Shown in pieces: positions 43,014-52,363 of a stretch of 64,000 nucleotides of DNA (positions within the stretch are counted from its first letter, which is position 1; the number at the start of each line of letters is the position of its first letter). The notes under the pieces are model-generated. The model saw only the letters and a program-made list of their open reading frames with translations, made no database searches and was not told the DNA's origin. The DNA lies in contig DATJOJ010000044.1 of the NCBI GenBank assembly GCA_035507035.1, positions 1 to 64,000 on the forward strand. Reading direction: 5' to 3'. The position numbers were made by a program, and so were the translations under genes. Source of the stretch: DATJOJ01 sp035507035 (GTDB lineage Bacteria > Acidobacteriota > Terriglobia > Terriglobales > Acidobacteriaceae).

Positions 43014-43601
43014 TTGAGCTTCATCAACTTTGCAGCCCGCGAAATCAACTGCAAGATCGTCTACTATGGCGCCGGTCTAGGCGGCAAGACGACGAACCTG
43101 CAGTTCATCTATCAGAAAACTGCCGAGCAGCAAAAGGGCAAGATGATTTCGCTGGCCACCGAGACCGACCGTACCCTGTTCTTCGACTTCCTGCCGCTTG
43201 ATCTGGGGTCGGTGCGCGGCTTCAAAACCCGCATGCACCTCTACACCGTTCCCGGCCAGGTTTTCTACGACGCCAGCCGCAAGCTGATTTTGCGCGGAGT
43301 CGACGGCATCGTCTTCGTTGCCGACTCGCAGGAAGAACGCATGGACGCCAACGTCGAAGCCATGGACAACCTGATGAGCAATCTGAAGGAACACGGCTAC
43401 GACTTCCAGAAAATTCCCTACGTCCTGCAGCTCAATAAGCGGGACCTGCCGAATGCTTTGCCTCTCGATAAGCTGACCACAGAGCTACGCAAGAAAAACG
43501 AACCCATTATCGAAGCCATCGCGCCCAAAGGCAACGGCGTCTTCGAAACCCTGAAAGAAATCGCCAAGCAAGTGCTGGTTGAGTTAAAACAGGGCGGATA
43601 G
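43014..43601 (+). CDS. MglA-like small Ras-family GTPase
   Basis: The 195-residue GTPase belongs to the MglA group that sets cell polarity and type IV pilus/gliding motility in Myxococcus. The P-loop is GAGLGGKTTNLQF near residue 21, a switch-like VPGQVFYDASRKLILRGVDGIVFVADS follows, and NKRDLP is the guanine-specificity motif. The TTG start is preceded by GAGGA at 6 nt. No MglB partner lies next to it. Together with pilT at 52364 it points to type IV pilus-based surface motility. Confidence 0.93.
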   Translation: MSFINFAAREINCKIVYYGAGLGGKTTNLQFIYQKTAEQQKGKMISLATETDRTLFFDFLPLDLGSVRGFKTRMHLYTVPGQVFYDASRKLILRGVDGIVFVADSQEERMDANVEAMDNLMSNLKEHGYDFQKIPYVLQLNKRDLPNALPLDKLTTELRKKNEPIIEAIAPKGNGVFETLKEIAKQVLVELKQGG

Positions 43602-43690
43602 GCATCGCAACGGACATTGCGAATCGCCTCGTTTGCCGACTCTACAGAACTGTTCTTACAGCCCGATGAATCGCATTAGGGGACAGCACG

Positions 43691-44404
43691 CTACGCGGCT
43701 CGACGCAAATCGGTCTTGCCGTCGCCCCACTTGTGGCGGAAACGCGTCGCCGCATCGTGGGTAATCGGCTCGCCATGACCGAACCCGGCAGCATCGAAAG
43801 AAAGATCTGCGACCTTGCGTTGGCTGACACGGCCTTCGTCCAAACTCTCGAAGCCGATCGGATCGCCGAGCCCCATGATGTTCATGCACAGATCGCCCGC
43901 GAACAGCATTCGTCCGGGACGCCACAGCAGCGCGACCTGGCCAGCGCAATGCCCCGGCGTATGGATCACTTCGATGCCGCCGGCGATGGGCAGCATTTCG
44001 ACGGGGGCCAAAGGCCGGTCGATGGCAACCCGCTCCACTCGCTGGGTGGGATGAAACATCAGCTTGCACAGCATGCCTCGCAACAGGCCAGGCGCCGCGC
44101 TCATCGGCCGAAATGGCCCCCCACTCTCGGCGATCGGGATATCGAGCGCGTGCATGTAGGTCCGCGCGCCGGTTTCACGCACGATGGCGGCGGCGCTGCC
44201 GATATGGTCCGGGTGGGCGTGAGTAATAATCAGATGCTTGAGTTGATCTGGCGAGTGGCCGAGAGCGCGGGTTGCAGCGAAGACGGCTGCCTCTTTATGC
44301 GGGTATCCCGCGTCGATTAGCGTCAAGCCGTCGTTGCCCTCGATCAGGAAAGCATTCGCCATCCCCATCGGGACAAGATGCACGCTCTTAATCACAGGCC
44401 GCAT
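43691..44404 (-). CDS. MBL-fold metallo-hydrolase
   Basis: The 237-residue metallo-beta-lactamase-fold enzyme has the metal-binding THAHPDHIG motif (His-x-His-x-Asp-His near residues 62-67), a DAGYPHKEA site at residues 31-39 and HTPGHCAGQVALLWRPGRMLFAGDL with the second-shell His and Asp. This pattern fits glyoxalase-II or related hydrolases but not a particular one. The ATG at 44404 follows an in-frame TTG. It is followed 15 bp away by a VOC gene on the same strand. Confidence 0.9.
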   Translation of the reverse strand: MRPVIKSVHLVPMGMANAFLIEGNDGLTLIDAGYPHKEAAVFAATRALGHSPDQLKHLIITHAHPDHIGSAAAIVRETGARTYMHALDIPIAESGGPFRPMSAAPGLLRGMLCKLMFHPTQRVERVAIDRPLAPVEMLPIAGGIEVIHTPGHCAGQVALLWRPGRMLFAGDLCMNIMGLGDPIGFESLDEGRVSQRKVADLSFDAAGFGHGEPITHDAATRFRHKWGDGKTDLRRAA

Positions 44405-44419
44405 CAATATGCCGCATCA

Positions 44420-44794
44420 CTAAGCCGCTTCAAGCACCGATAAAATGTTGCCCGCCGGATCCTTAAACCATGCAATGGTCGGCCCATTTCCGTGGGAAAT
44501 TCCTCGTGCATCGGTTTTGAGGTACGGCTCGTTGTAGATTTCAAATTTCACTCCACGTTGGGTGAGCTCATCCACGGCTTTTTCTACGTTGTCCACAGGG
44601 AAATTCAGAACGGTGAATGTGGCGGGTTGATGGTTCGGTTTAGGGTAAATAAGGGTCTTGGCGTCGCTGAGAACTAGCGTGCCCTCCGGGCCGCCAGAAA
44701 CTTCAAGCCCGAGCGTCTTACCATAGAAGTCTTTGGCTTTTTGAATGTTGTCCACCGAAAAGCTGCTGAGAGCCTTCTTCGCGTTTAGCATGCT
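44420..44794 (-). CDS. VOC family protein
   Basis: The 124-residue VOC-fold protein begins LNAKKALSSFSVDNIQKAKDFYGKTLGLEVSGG and ends IAWFKDPAGNILSVLEA. The start at 44794 is chosen because AGGGGGC lies 3-9 nt before it. The family includes glyoxalase I-like and dioxygenase-like proteins. It is 15 bp upstream of the MBL hydrolase gene on the same strand; since VOC and MBL enzymes make up the glyoxalase pathway, the pair may act in aldehyde detoxification, but the MBL motif spacing does not prove this. Confidence 0.88.
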   Translation of the reverse strand, partial: SMLNAKKALSSFSVDNIQKAKDFYGKTLGLEVSGGPEGTLVLSDAKTLIYPKPNHQPATFTVLNFPVDNVEKAVDELTQRGVKFEIYNEPYLKTDARGISHGNGPTIAWFKDPAGNILSVLEAA

Positions 44795-45029
44795 GCCCCC
44801 TATAAATGGTTGGTGTGTCAGCTTGGATGCGGAATCAGGGCCGGTGGGCCATTCTCCACGAGTGATTTTGGAGGTCAAAAACGGCGATTCATCGCGCCCC
44901 AAAGTCTTGCAGCGGAAAAGTCCCAAAAGGCTCACCAGACAAGCCATTTCACGGGATTACCCAAATCTTTCACATTGACGTTGGGGGCAATCCCGCATAC
45001 GCTCAGTTCGACCATCAAGGAGACCACCA

Positions 45030-46148
45030 GTGCGTCAGTTGAAGCAGGCTTTCACCGCAAAAGTTGCAGCCAGGGTTTTATCAGCGTTTATCGTCGCAGC
45101 AGTCGTTGCCGCGCCGGCGCAAACCATCACCAAGTTCAATGCTCCCGGCGCCGGTACGGGCATCGGCCAGGGCACAGTTGGCGGCGCCATCAACAGTAGC
45201 GGAACGATCGCGGGCTACTACGTTGATTCTGGGAGCGTGAGTCACGGCTATGTACGTTCGGCTTCGGGAACCATCACCAGCTTCGACGCCCCCGACGCGG
45301 GAACACGAGTCGACGAGGGAACCTTTTCGCGTGCCATGAACACGGCCGGCGTGATCGCAGGGTATTCCATCGACTCCGGCGGCGTGAACCACGGCTTTGT
45401 GCGCGCGGCTTCGGGCGCCATCACAGTTTTTGACGCTCCGGGCGCCGGTACTGGGTTCGATCAGGGAACCACTTCTTACGACATCAACACCGCGGGCGCG
45501 ATTTCGGGATTCTATGCGGACTCGGGCGGCGTGCGTCACGGTTTCGTGCGCGCCGCGAATGGCACGATCACCACCTTCGACGTGACTGGAGCGGGCACCG
45601 GAAAGGGTGAGGGCACGACCGGCTTCGGCATCAACGCGTCAGGCACCATTTCCGGCTACATCATTGATTCGGGCGGTGTGGCGCATGGTTTCATTCGCAC
45701 GTCTTCGGGCACGGTCACCGTTTATGACGCTTCGGGCGCAGGCTCTGGAGCCCTGCAAGGGACCGTCGGAGGCGCGATCAATACGGCCGGAACCGTCGCA
45801 GGCATTTACATTGATTCCTCCAGTGTGGCGCACAGCTTTGTGCGGGCGGCGAATGGCACCATCACTGAGTTCAGCGCTCCCGGCGCAGGCACGAGTTTCG
45901 GCCAGGGGACCCAAGGCGACTGGATCAACACGGCGGGGGTGGTGGCTGGATACTTCAGCGACTCAGCGGGCGTGTATCACAGCTTTGGGCGAACACCCAC
46001 CGGGCAGATCATCACTTTTAATGTTCCCGGTGCAGGCACCGCGCTGGGCCAGGGAACCGCGGCCACCAATATCAACGACGCCAACCACGTCGCGGGATCT
46101 TATATTGACTCCGGTGGCGTATATCACGGGTTTACCGCGGCACAGTAG
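45030..46148 (+). CDS. Secreted HAF-type repeat protein: seven 49-residue repeats
   Basis: The 372-residue exported protein has a signal peptide (ARVLSAFIVAAVVAAPAQT) and then seven tandem repeats of 49 residues starting at residue 33. Each repeat follows the pattern IT.FDAPGAGTG..QGT...IN.AG.IAGYY.DSGGV.HGFVRAA.GT. The Gly-rich cores and the H-G/S-F motif match extracellular repeats of the HAF type, which probably make beta-propeller blades or a beta-solenoid. The repeat count and 49-residue period are exact, since 32 + 343 residues less a short last unit equals 372. It probably sits on the cell surface. Confidence 0.85.
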   Translation: MRQLKQAFTAKVAARVLSAFIVAAVVAAPAQTITKFNAPGAGTGIGQGTVGGAINSSGTIAGYYVDSGSVSHGYVRSASGTITSFDAPDAGTRVDEGTFSRAMNTAGVIAGYSIDSGGVNHGFVRAASGAITVFDAPGAGTGFDQGTTSYDINTAGAISGFYADSGGVRHGFVRAANGTITTFDVTGAGTGKGEGTTGFGINASGTISGYIIDSGGVAHGFIRTSSGTVTVYDASGAGSGALQGTVGGAINTAGTVAGIYIDSSSVAHSFVRAANGTITEFSAPGAGTSFGQGTQGDWINTAGVVAGYFSDSAGVYHSFGRTPTGQIITFNVPGAGTALGQGTAATNINDANHVAGSYIDSGGVYHGFTAAQ

Positions 46149-46286
46149 TCTGACCTATTTAAACAGCGGAGGCGGCCTGGATCGAGCCGGGATGGCCCGG
46201 CCTTTCGCGTTCGGCGCGAGGGCACGGGGACGTTCGGACTATATGCAGGGTGGGCCTCCCCGCCAGTTCATAGCTTCCGCTGACCC

Positions 46287-46314
46287 AAAAAAGATGCCGG
46301 CTGGTTGGCCGGCA
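46287..46314 (-). terminator. Rho-independent terminator for the AAA+ gene
   Basis: TGCCGGC (46295-46301) and GCCGGCA (46308-46314) form a 7-bp stem with a 6-nt loop. On the minus strand the stem is followed by a T-run formed by AAAAAA at 46287-46292. It is 31 nt beyond the stop of the minus-strand gene at 46345. Confidence 0.65.
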
Positions 46315-46344
46315 CCTTCTTCGTCTGCAGACTTACTGGAAAAC

Positions 46345-47502
46345 CTATTTGGTTTCGCCGTTCGGGCTGGCGCCAAACTCGCGGCGGTTGACCGTGCGCG
46401 CGGCGCGAGCAGCTAGTGGCGGCGTGGTCGACGCGGCTCCGTAGCGCTCCATCAGCATGGGTACCATGGCGTTCTCAGCCTCCTTAACAAACGTGAGTGC
46501 GCCGTCCCCCATATCCACGCGAATGAAATCCCCGAGGCGCACTTGGCCGGTTGCTACCAAATTCGCCATCGGGAACACGAGATGACGCTCGATAGCGCGC
46601 TTCAGATGCCGCGCCCCATACTTGGGATCAGTTCCTTCTTGCAATAAGAAGGACTTCACTCCCGCGGTGCAATTGAAGACGAACTGATTAGCTGCCGGCG
46701 CCATTAGAATGCGCTGCTGCACCATGCCCAGTTCGATTTCCAGAATCTGCTGCAAATGCTCCGGCCGCAGCGTACGGAAAACCACAACCTTGTCGATGCG
46801 GTTCATGAACTCCGGCGTGAACTTACGCTTGGCCGCTTCGAGCGCGGTGCGGTCAATTTTTTCATCGAGGCTCGCATCCACTTCCTTCGGCTTTTGCGCA
46901 AAGCCAAGTCGTCCGTCTACCAGGGTGCTCATCTCGCTCGCGCCCAGGTTCGATGTCATGATGATAATGCACTGCGAAAGATCCACGCGGCGGTTGTCGC
47001 CCAAGGTCAGCGTCGCTTTATCCAAAATTCCCAACAGTAGCTGCCACAGCGAGTCCGAGGCTTTCTCAATTTCGTCGAACAGCAGAATCGAGAGCTTCAG
47101 CCGCTCGGTGTGCCACTGATTGAGCGCTTCCTGCGTCAGCAGAGGATGCGTCTCGCGGTGACCCAAATATCCGGGAGGCGAGCCAATCAATTTGGCGATC
47201 TCGTGGGAGTGCTGGAACTCGGCGCAGTCGATCTTGATGCACGCTCGGGCATCCCCAAACAAGGCCTCCGCCATGGATTCGACCACGCGAGTCTTGCCCG
47301 ATCCGGTGGGTCCCAAGAACAGCAGATTGCCGACCGGCCGTCCCGGAGGATTCAGCCCCGCCAGAAACATCTGATAGATCTCAACCACTTTCTCGACGGC
47401 CGCGTCCTGGCCGACGATCTTACGTCGCAGAGTCGTTTCGAAGTCTCGGGCTTCGTTGCTGCGGCGCGTCGGATCGAGCGTTGCGTTCAGCGTATTTTTC
47501 AT
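46345..47502 (-). CDS. Clp-like AAA+ ATPase, single AAA domain
   Basis: The 385-residue ATPase corresponds to the second AAA+ module of ClpA/B, without the N-domain or first AAA module. Motifs are Walker A GPTGSGKTRVVESMAE, Walker B LLFDEIEKASDSLW, sensor SNLGASEMS and FTPEFMNRIDKVVVFR, followed by the C-terminal D2 small domain GTDPKYGARHLKRAIERHLVFP. The arginine-finger region is in place. No ClpP-binding loop was identified. It could work alone as an unfoldase or remodeller. The start at 47502 is one of several possible ATGs. Confidence 0.85.
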   Translation of the reverse strand: MKNTLNATLDPTRRSNEARDFETTLRRKIVGQDAAVEKVVEIYQMFLAGLNPPGRPVGNLLFLGPTGSGKTRVVESMAEALFGDARACIKIDCAEFQHSHEIAKLIGSPPGYLGHRETHPLLTQEALNQWHTERLKLSILLFDEIEKASDSLWQLLLGILDKATLTLGDNRRVDLSQCIIIMTSNLGASEMSTLVDGRLGFAQKPKEVDASLDEKIDRTALEAAKRKFTPEFMNRIDKVVVFRTLRPEHLQQILEIELGMVQQRILMAPAANQFVFNCTAGVKSFLLQEGTDPKYGARHLKRAIERHLVFPMANLVATGQVRLGDFIRVDMGDGALTFVKEAENAMVPMLMERYGAASTTPPLAARAARTVNRREFGASPNGETK

Positions 47503-47977
47503 AGGGTCTCGGCCCTCACTTGCCTTTCGGGCCTTCAGCTGGTTCATGGGAGAGTTCACGATGCCATCCACCAAACGACAATTTTTGTCACTTTCTTCAT
47601 GACTGCGACAAGCCCCACGCTCGCCGCAATTTGTCTCATTGCAAATGATTGGCCAACTCTCTCACCGCGCCATGCCTCACCTTTCTATTGGAATTAGATG
47701 CTTTCACCTTATGAAGGAGTCGGGTATACCACGCAGGCTATGGTCATGTTAAGGGAAATACTTTGCGCATGCCCGGACTTTACCGTTGTCGGGGTGAGGG
47801 TTTCCCATCAGGAGCCCCGGATGGTGGTGTCTCCGCGGTCGCAACGCTAAGAGGCGGTCGAGGTTTGCGTGAGATGCATAAGCGGTTGCTTGTCAAACAG
47901 GATTCTAGTAGGGGAGGACCGGACGTAACTAGAACCTCTTCAGAAGCTTGAGTACTCTAACCATTTGGGGAGGAAAT
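47503..47977. other. Intergenic stretch between the divergent AAA+ and glycosidase-like genes
   Basis: This 475-bp gap contains no gene I can support. Short frames here have no ribosome-binding site or recognisable domain. It presumably holds the two divergent promoters, but I could not place them with confidence. Confidence 0.4.
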
Positions 47978-49456
47978 GTGCACCGCGTTCTGGGGATTTC
48001 TATCGCTATTTTTCTGTTGGTTTGTGTCGTGAGTGTGTCGCGACGATTGACGTTTCGTGTGATTCCAGTGGCCGTGGCACAAACTGGACAGGTCGCGCCT
48101 ACCCTTCGACAGTCAAGTCTTACCGCTCCGGCCAAACCTGCCGCAGAGCTTGTTCCTCCCGGCAGTCTCGCTTATTCGGCGAAGCGCGGCGACACGGTTT
48201 CCTCGGTGGCGCACCACTTCCTGAGCCAAACTGGATATCTCACCTCCAGCGAACTGGCTGATGCCATCCGCAAGGCCAACGGCAACACTCAGGCGACGTT
48301 TCTGAAGCCGGGGCAGACGATTTTTGTGCCGGGCATCTTGGATGCTCCGATCGTCGAGAAGGCAATCCCGGTGCCCAGCGATTTCGAGGTGAGGGCGATC
48401 TATCTGACCGGCTTGATGGCGGGCAGCGATCACGGTATTCGCATCATTCAGCATTGGCGCGAAGTCGGCGGAAATGCGGTAGTTTTCGACATCAAGGATA
48501 GTGATGGCAGCGTCAACATTCCTTTCGATTATCCCTTGCTCGGCAAGCATCATGCGCCCATTCCCGACCTGCCGAAGTTCGTTCATTTCTTGCATTCGCA
48601 GAATATGCATGCTATCGCGCGGGTGGCGATTTTCCGCGATGAAAAGCTGGTTGTGTCGCACCCCGAGCTTGCGGTGAAATCGCATCGTACCGGCGAGCCT
48701 TGGCGGGAGAATGGAAAGCTGGTTTGGACCGATCCGTCGCAGCCGAAAGTTCAGGAGTATGACATCGCTTTGGCGAAAGAAGCCGCCAAATCCGGCGTCG
48801 ATGAAGTGCAATTCGATTACGTTCGCTTTCCGGCTGAAGGCGATCAGAAAGATGCCAGCTTTTACTTCCAGACCGAGCACCCGCAGTGGCAACGCGCTGA
48901 CGTAATTGCTGATTTCTTGGATCACGCCTATGCGGCTATTCACCCGACCGGCGTTCTGCTTTCGCTCGACGTTTTTGGTGTGATGGCCTGGCAGCGCCCG
49001 GTCGATCTTTCTCACACTGGCCAAGACATCGTCAGAATGGCAAAACATTGCGACGTACTTTCGCCGATGATCTATCCCTCGCATTTCTTCGGTATGGACG
49101 GCTATGCCCGTCCCGGAGATGCGCCCGAGCACTTCATCGGCGAGTCCATGGACCGCTTTGAACTCATCACCAAAGGCAGCGGCGTAGTAATTCGCCCCTG
49201 GCTGCAGGCCTTCCACTGGCGCACGCCTTCCTACTCGGCGAAATACATTGAAACTCAGGTTCTGACCGCCAAACAAAAGGGCGGAATCGGCTTTCTCTTC
49301 TGGAATGCCGCCAACGATTACAGCAAGCCCTACCTGGCTATGCCCGAGATGCGGGCGGCGAAAGGACAATACTTCCGTGGAGACGAACTGCCGGCGCTGG
49401 CACAAACTGCGCTTGGGAGTGGAACAGCACCCAAGCCAGCACTCGCTCGCCAGTAG
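47978..49456 (+). CDS. Exported LysM protein with putative glycoside hydrolase (DUF4015) domain
   Basis: The 492-residue protein has an N-terminal signal anchor (VLGISIAIFLLVCVVSVS), a LysM-type repeat at about residues 60-110 (YSAKRGDTVSSVAHHFLSQ, KPGQTIFVPG), and a TIM-barrel glycosidase-like domain (residues about 125-470) with VRAIYLTGLMAGSD, AVVFDIKDSDGSVN, DEVQFDYVRFPAEG and LSLDVFGVMAWQR. The acidic residues in DIKD and DYVRFP are candidate catalytic carboxylates. GTG at 47978 with GGAGGA 4-9 nt upstream is the best start. LysM suggests peptidoglycan targeting, so it may trim cell-wall glycan. Confidence 0.85.
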   Translation: MHRVLGISIAIFLLVCVVSVSRRLTFRVIPVAVAQTGQVAPTLRQSSLTAPAKPAAELVPPGSLAYSAKRGDTVSSVAHHFLSQTGYLTSSELADAIRKANGNTQATFLKPGQTIFVPGILDAPIVEKAIPVPSDFEVRAIYLTGLMAGSDHGIRIIQHWREVGGNAVVFDIKDSDGSVNIPFDYPLLGKHHAPIPDLPKFVHFLHSQNMHAIARVAIFRDEKLVVSHPELAVKSHRTGEPWRENGKLVWTDPSQPKVQEYDIALAKEAAKSGVDEVQFDYVRFPAEGDQKDASFYFQTEHPQWQRADVIADFLDHAYAAIHPTGVLLSLDVFGVMAWQRPVDLSHTGQDIVRMAKHCDVLSPMIYPSHFFGMDGYARPGDAPEHFIGESMDRFELITKGSGVVIRPWLQAFHWRTPSYSAKYIETQVLTAKQKGGIGFLFWNAANDYSKPYLAMPEMRAAKGQYFRGDELPALAQTALGSGTAPKPALARQ

Positions 49457-49701
49457 ACAAAAGTCTCCTGTCTCGTCCAGCCGATCGTAAGCAGGCCTGT
49501 AAAATCTTTTCGCCCTCGGCGAAAAACGTCCTGCAATCCCAATCATGTCGGTTATAATGCGTTGTCTTTGGTTACTGCGGCTCTTGGTTTCCGCGCCGCT
49601 TGCCATGCCAGCAGGTGGATCCTCACGCGGTTGCGAAATTTGGCATCCAAGAAACGCATCTTCCAGTCGTATGACCGAATCTTAAGATTTGAGGAGTGCT
49701 C

Positions 49702-50649
<948 letters not shown>

Positions 50650-50667
50650 TCATCGAAAGTGACAAAG

Positions 50668-50693
50668 AAGCCGCCCTGCGGGGCGGCTTTTTA
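50668..50693. terminator. Bidirectional rho-independent terminator
   Basis: AAGCCGCCC (50668-50676) and GGGCGGCTT (50681-50689) form a 9-bp GC-rich stem with a TGCG loop, followed by a T-run on the plus strand. It lies between the convergent ilvE and the PIN toxin gene and can serve both. Confidence 0.85.
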
Positions 50694-51086
50694 TTGATCT
50701 GCATCGAGCAGTTGAACGTCATAGCGCTCAAAGATCCGGTCGGAACTGATCAGCACCATATTTTCTAACCGGGCTTGCGCGATCAGCAATCGGTCGAACG
50801 GGTCGCGATGATGCGGCGGGAGCAACGACACGGCCAAAGCATGATGCTGCGAGATCTCCAGCGGTCGAACACCCTGTTCCGACGTCCGCCGCGGAACGTA
50901 TGTTGCCGCAGCCTCAGGCAGACGCAGCTTTCCGGACGCGGATTTGATCGCCATCTCCCAGGCAGACGCCGCGGATAGGAACACTTCATGTTTTAGGTCG
51001 GCAAATACTGCTCGCGCTCGGCGTGACAGCCGTTCTGGTTCAAGGACGGTCCACAGCCATACGTTGGTGTCGAGCAGGTACCTCAT
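50691..51086 (-). CDS. PIN-domain toxin (VapC-like)
   Basis: The 131-residue PIN-domain ribonuclease has the acidic active site: Asp6 in YLLDTNVWLW, Glu44 in SAWEMAIKS, and Asp95/Asp98 in HHRDPFDRLLIAQ. This is the toxin of a type II toxin-antitoxin pair; it probably cleaves tRNA or rRNA. Its start overlaps the antitoxin gene by 4 nt (ATGA), so the antitoxin is translated first and the two are coupled. It stops at the terminator shared with ilvE. Confidence 0.93.
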   Translation of the reverse strand: MRYLLDTNVWLWTVLEPERLSRRARAVFADLKHEVFLSAASAWEMAIKSASGKLRLPEAAATYVPRRTSEQGVRPLEISQHHALAVSLLPPHHRDPFDRLLIAQARLENMVLISSDRIFERYDVQLLDADQ

Positions 51087-51358
51087 TTTTTCTTGCTCTT
51101 GTTCCTGCGAGTTGCGCGAGTCGTCAGTGGTGCATCGTAGAACAGGGCCTCGATCTCTGGGTCAGGGGCATCGAAGTCGTCGGCGATCCAGATTTTCCCT
51201 CGATCCATTCCCATGGGGCGCTTACCGTTTGGCGGACCGGCGGCAATCAGCTTTGCCACCGGCCTGCCGGCGCGGGCGATCGTGATCTCCTCACCCGCTT
51301 CAACCCGCTGGAGAAGTTGCGAGAAATGGGTCTTGGCTTCGTGCACGTTGAATTCCAT
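51083..51358 (-). CDS. Phd/YefM-family antitoxin
   Basis: The 91-residue antitoxin begins MEFNVHEAKTHFSQLLQRVEAGEEITIARAGRPVAKLI, the diagnostic DNA-binding half of Phd/YefM (prevent-host-death) proteins. Its C-terminal part (DDFDAPDPEIEALFY) wraps the PIN toxin encoded next to it. It probably represses its own operon. A TTGACT / CATACT promoter with 18-bp spacing sits immediately upstream, with the predicted start within a base of the ATG. Confidence 0.92.
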   Translation of the reverse strand: MEFNVHEAKTHFSQLLQRVEAGEEITIARAGRPVAKLIAAGPPNGKRPMGMDRGKIWIADDFDAPDPEIEALFYDAPLTTRATRRNKSKKK

Positions 51359-51365
51359 AACTCTG

Positions 51366-51395
51366 AGTATGGACTAAGTCGGAGGACTAAGTCAA
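51366..51395 (-). promoter_or_regulatory. Promoter and direct-repeat operator of the phd-PIN operon
   Basis: On the minus strand TTGACT at 51395-51390 and CATACT at 51371-51366 are 18 bp apart. Two direct copies of GGACTAAGTC (51371-51380 and 51384-51393, plus-strand reading) cover the spacer and flank both hexamers, a plausible antitoxin operator. The -10 lies 7 nt from the start codon, so the transcript is close to leaderless. Confidence 0.6.
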
Positions 51396-51405
51396 TGGAT
51401 TGAAA

Positions 51406-52194
51406 TCATGGTGCGAGGACCGCCTGCTTAACCGTCGTATAAGGACCGACTTTGTGCAGAGTTGATATAACCCGATTGATGTCGGCCTGCGACACGTGCG
51501 GTGAGGCGTCATGATAGTTGAGAAAAAATTGCATTTCCAAACCTCTGTCGGCGGCGAACAAGTCTACCAACAGCCAATCCGGCCTTTTCTGCGGGTCTTG
51601 ATACTGGAAGCCGTCGAACTCCGCCGTGTGGATCGAGAATAGCCCGGTGTCGGAGCGGGGCATTGCCATCATTTTGAGAACTAGCATTGCCATGATAGAC
51701 ATGTCCTGCCCATGTGCCATACGAGGAGTAATCTCGTCTGGGGTTGTTTCCAGCATAAGACGGGTAAAGTAGTAATCGGATTGGAAAGCGCGATCCCCGA
51801 AGGCCCGGCGGAATGCCTCCGGGGGCGTCTGCGTCGAGGATAAAACGCCTTCGACGAATTCACGCGGCGGTTGGCACTTTAGAAGCGCAACCAGCCCCGA
51901 CTCGAAATGGAGAGCCGCTGAGTTGGGGCCTGTCTTGGTTTTCGTTTCATCCAGATCATTCCACGGAACCTCGAATTCACAGCCGCAGAACGACAGTTTT
52001 CTCCCCGCGGATCTAGTTATCGACGAATCGCGAATGGGAATCGGCCTCTCTCTGAGCGCGGGCATGCGCTTACCCCAATACCATGCCTCCAAGGGCATCC
52101 CAAGAAACCAAAAAGACACCCCGAGGACAAGAATGCTGGTTGTCAGCCATGCTGCAATACGTAGCCATAATCGACGCCGCGGACGATCCTGCAC
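51406..52194 (-). CDS. Membrane-anchored protein of unknown function
   Basis: The 262-residue protein has one N-terminal membrane segment (IAAWLTTSILVLGVSFWFLGM) and a mainly hydrophilic remainder with several short conserved-looking motifs (LSFCGCEFEVPWND, EAFRRAFGDRAFQSD). I do not recognise a family. It begins at GTG 52194, where a TAGCAT hexamer at 52201-52206 puts +1 exactly on the start and no Shine-Dalgarno is present. It is tail-to-tail-adjacent to the toxin-antitoxin operon. Confidence 0.65.
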   Translation of the reverse strand: MQDRPRRRLWLRIAAWLTTSILVLGVSFWFLGMPLEAWYWGKRMPALRERPIPIRDSSITRSAGRKLSFCGCEFEVPWNDLDETKTKTGPNSAALHFESGLVALLKCQPPREFVEGVLSSTQTPPEAFRRAFGDRAFQSDYYFTRLMLETTPDEITPRMAHGQDMSIMAMLVLKMMAMPRSDTGLFSIHTAEFDGFQYQDPQKRPDWLLVDLFAADRGLEMQFFLNYHDASPHVSQADINRVISTLHKVGPYTTVKQAVLAP

Positions 52195-52363
52195 TCCCCC
52201 ATGCTAGTTTCGTCGCCGCTTTCTACCAAGTTACCGGCGACCAATGCAATCAACCTGTTACGAGATCTCATTCAATGTCCGGCCTCCTGCCTATTACCTA
52301 GGTCATCTTTAGCTGTGGCGCCTTTCGCGTCATCATACGAGAGATCCCTACAAAGGACTCGGC

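Noticed and set aside
49507..49525. Perfect 8-bp hairpin (TTTTCGCC / GGCGAAAA)
   Set aside because: Not followed by a T-run on the plus strand; may be a weak terminator, but I could not support it enough to list.
48113..49606. Long antisense frame (497 residues) opposite the LysM/glycosidase-like gene
   Set aside because: No recognisable domain, no ribosome-binding site, and it mirrors the codon pattern of the real gene on the other strand.
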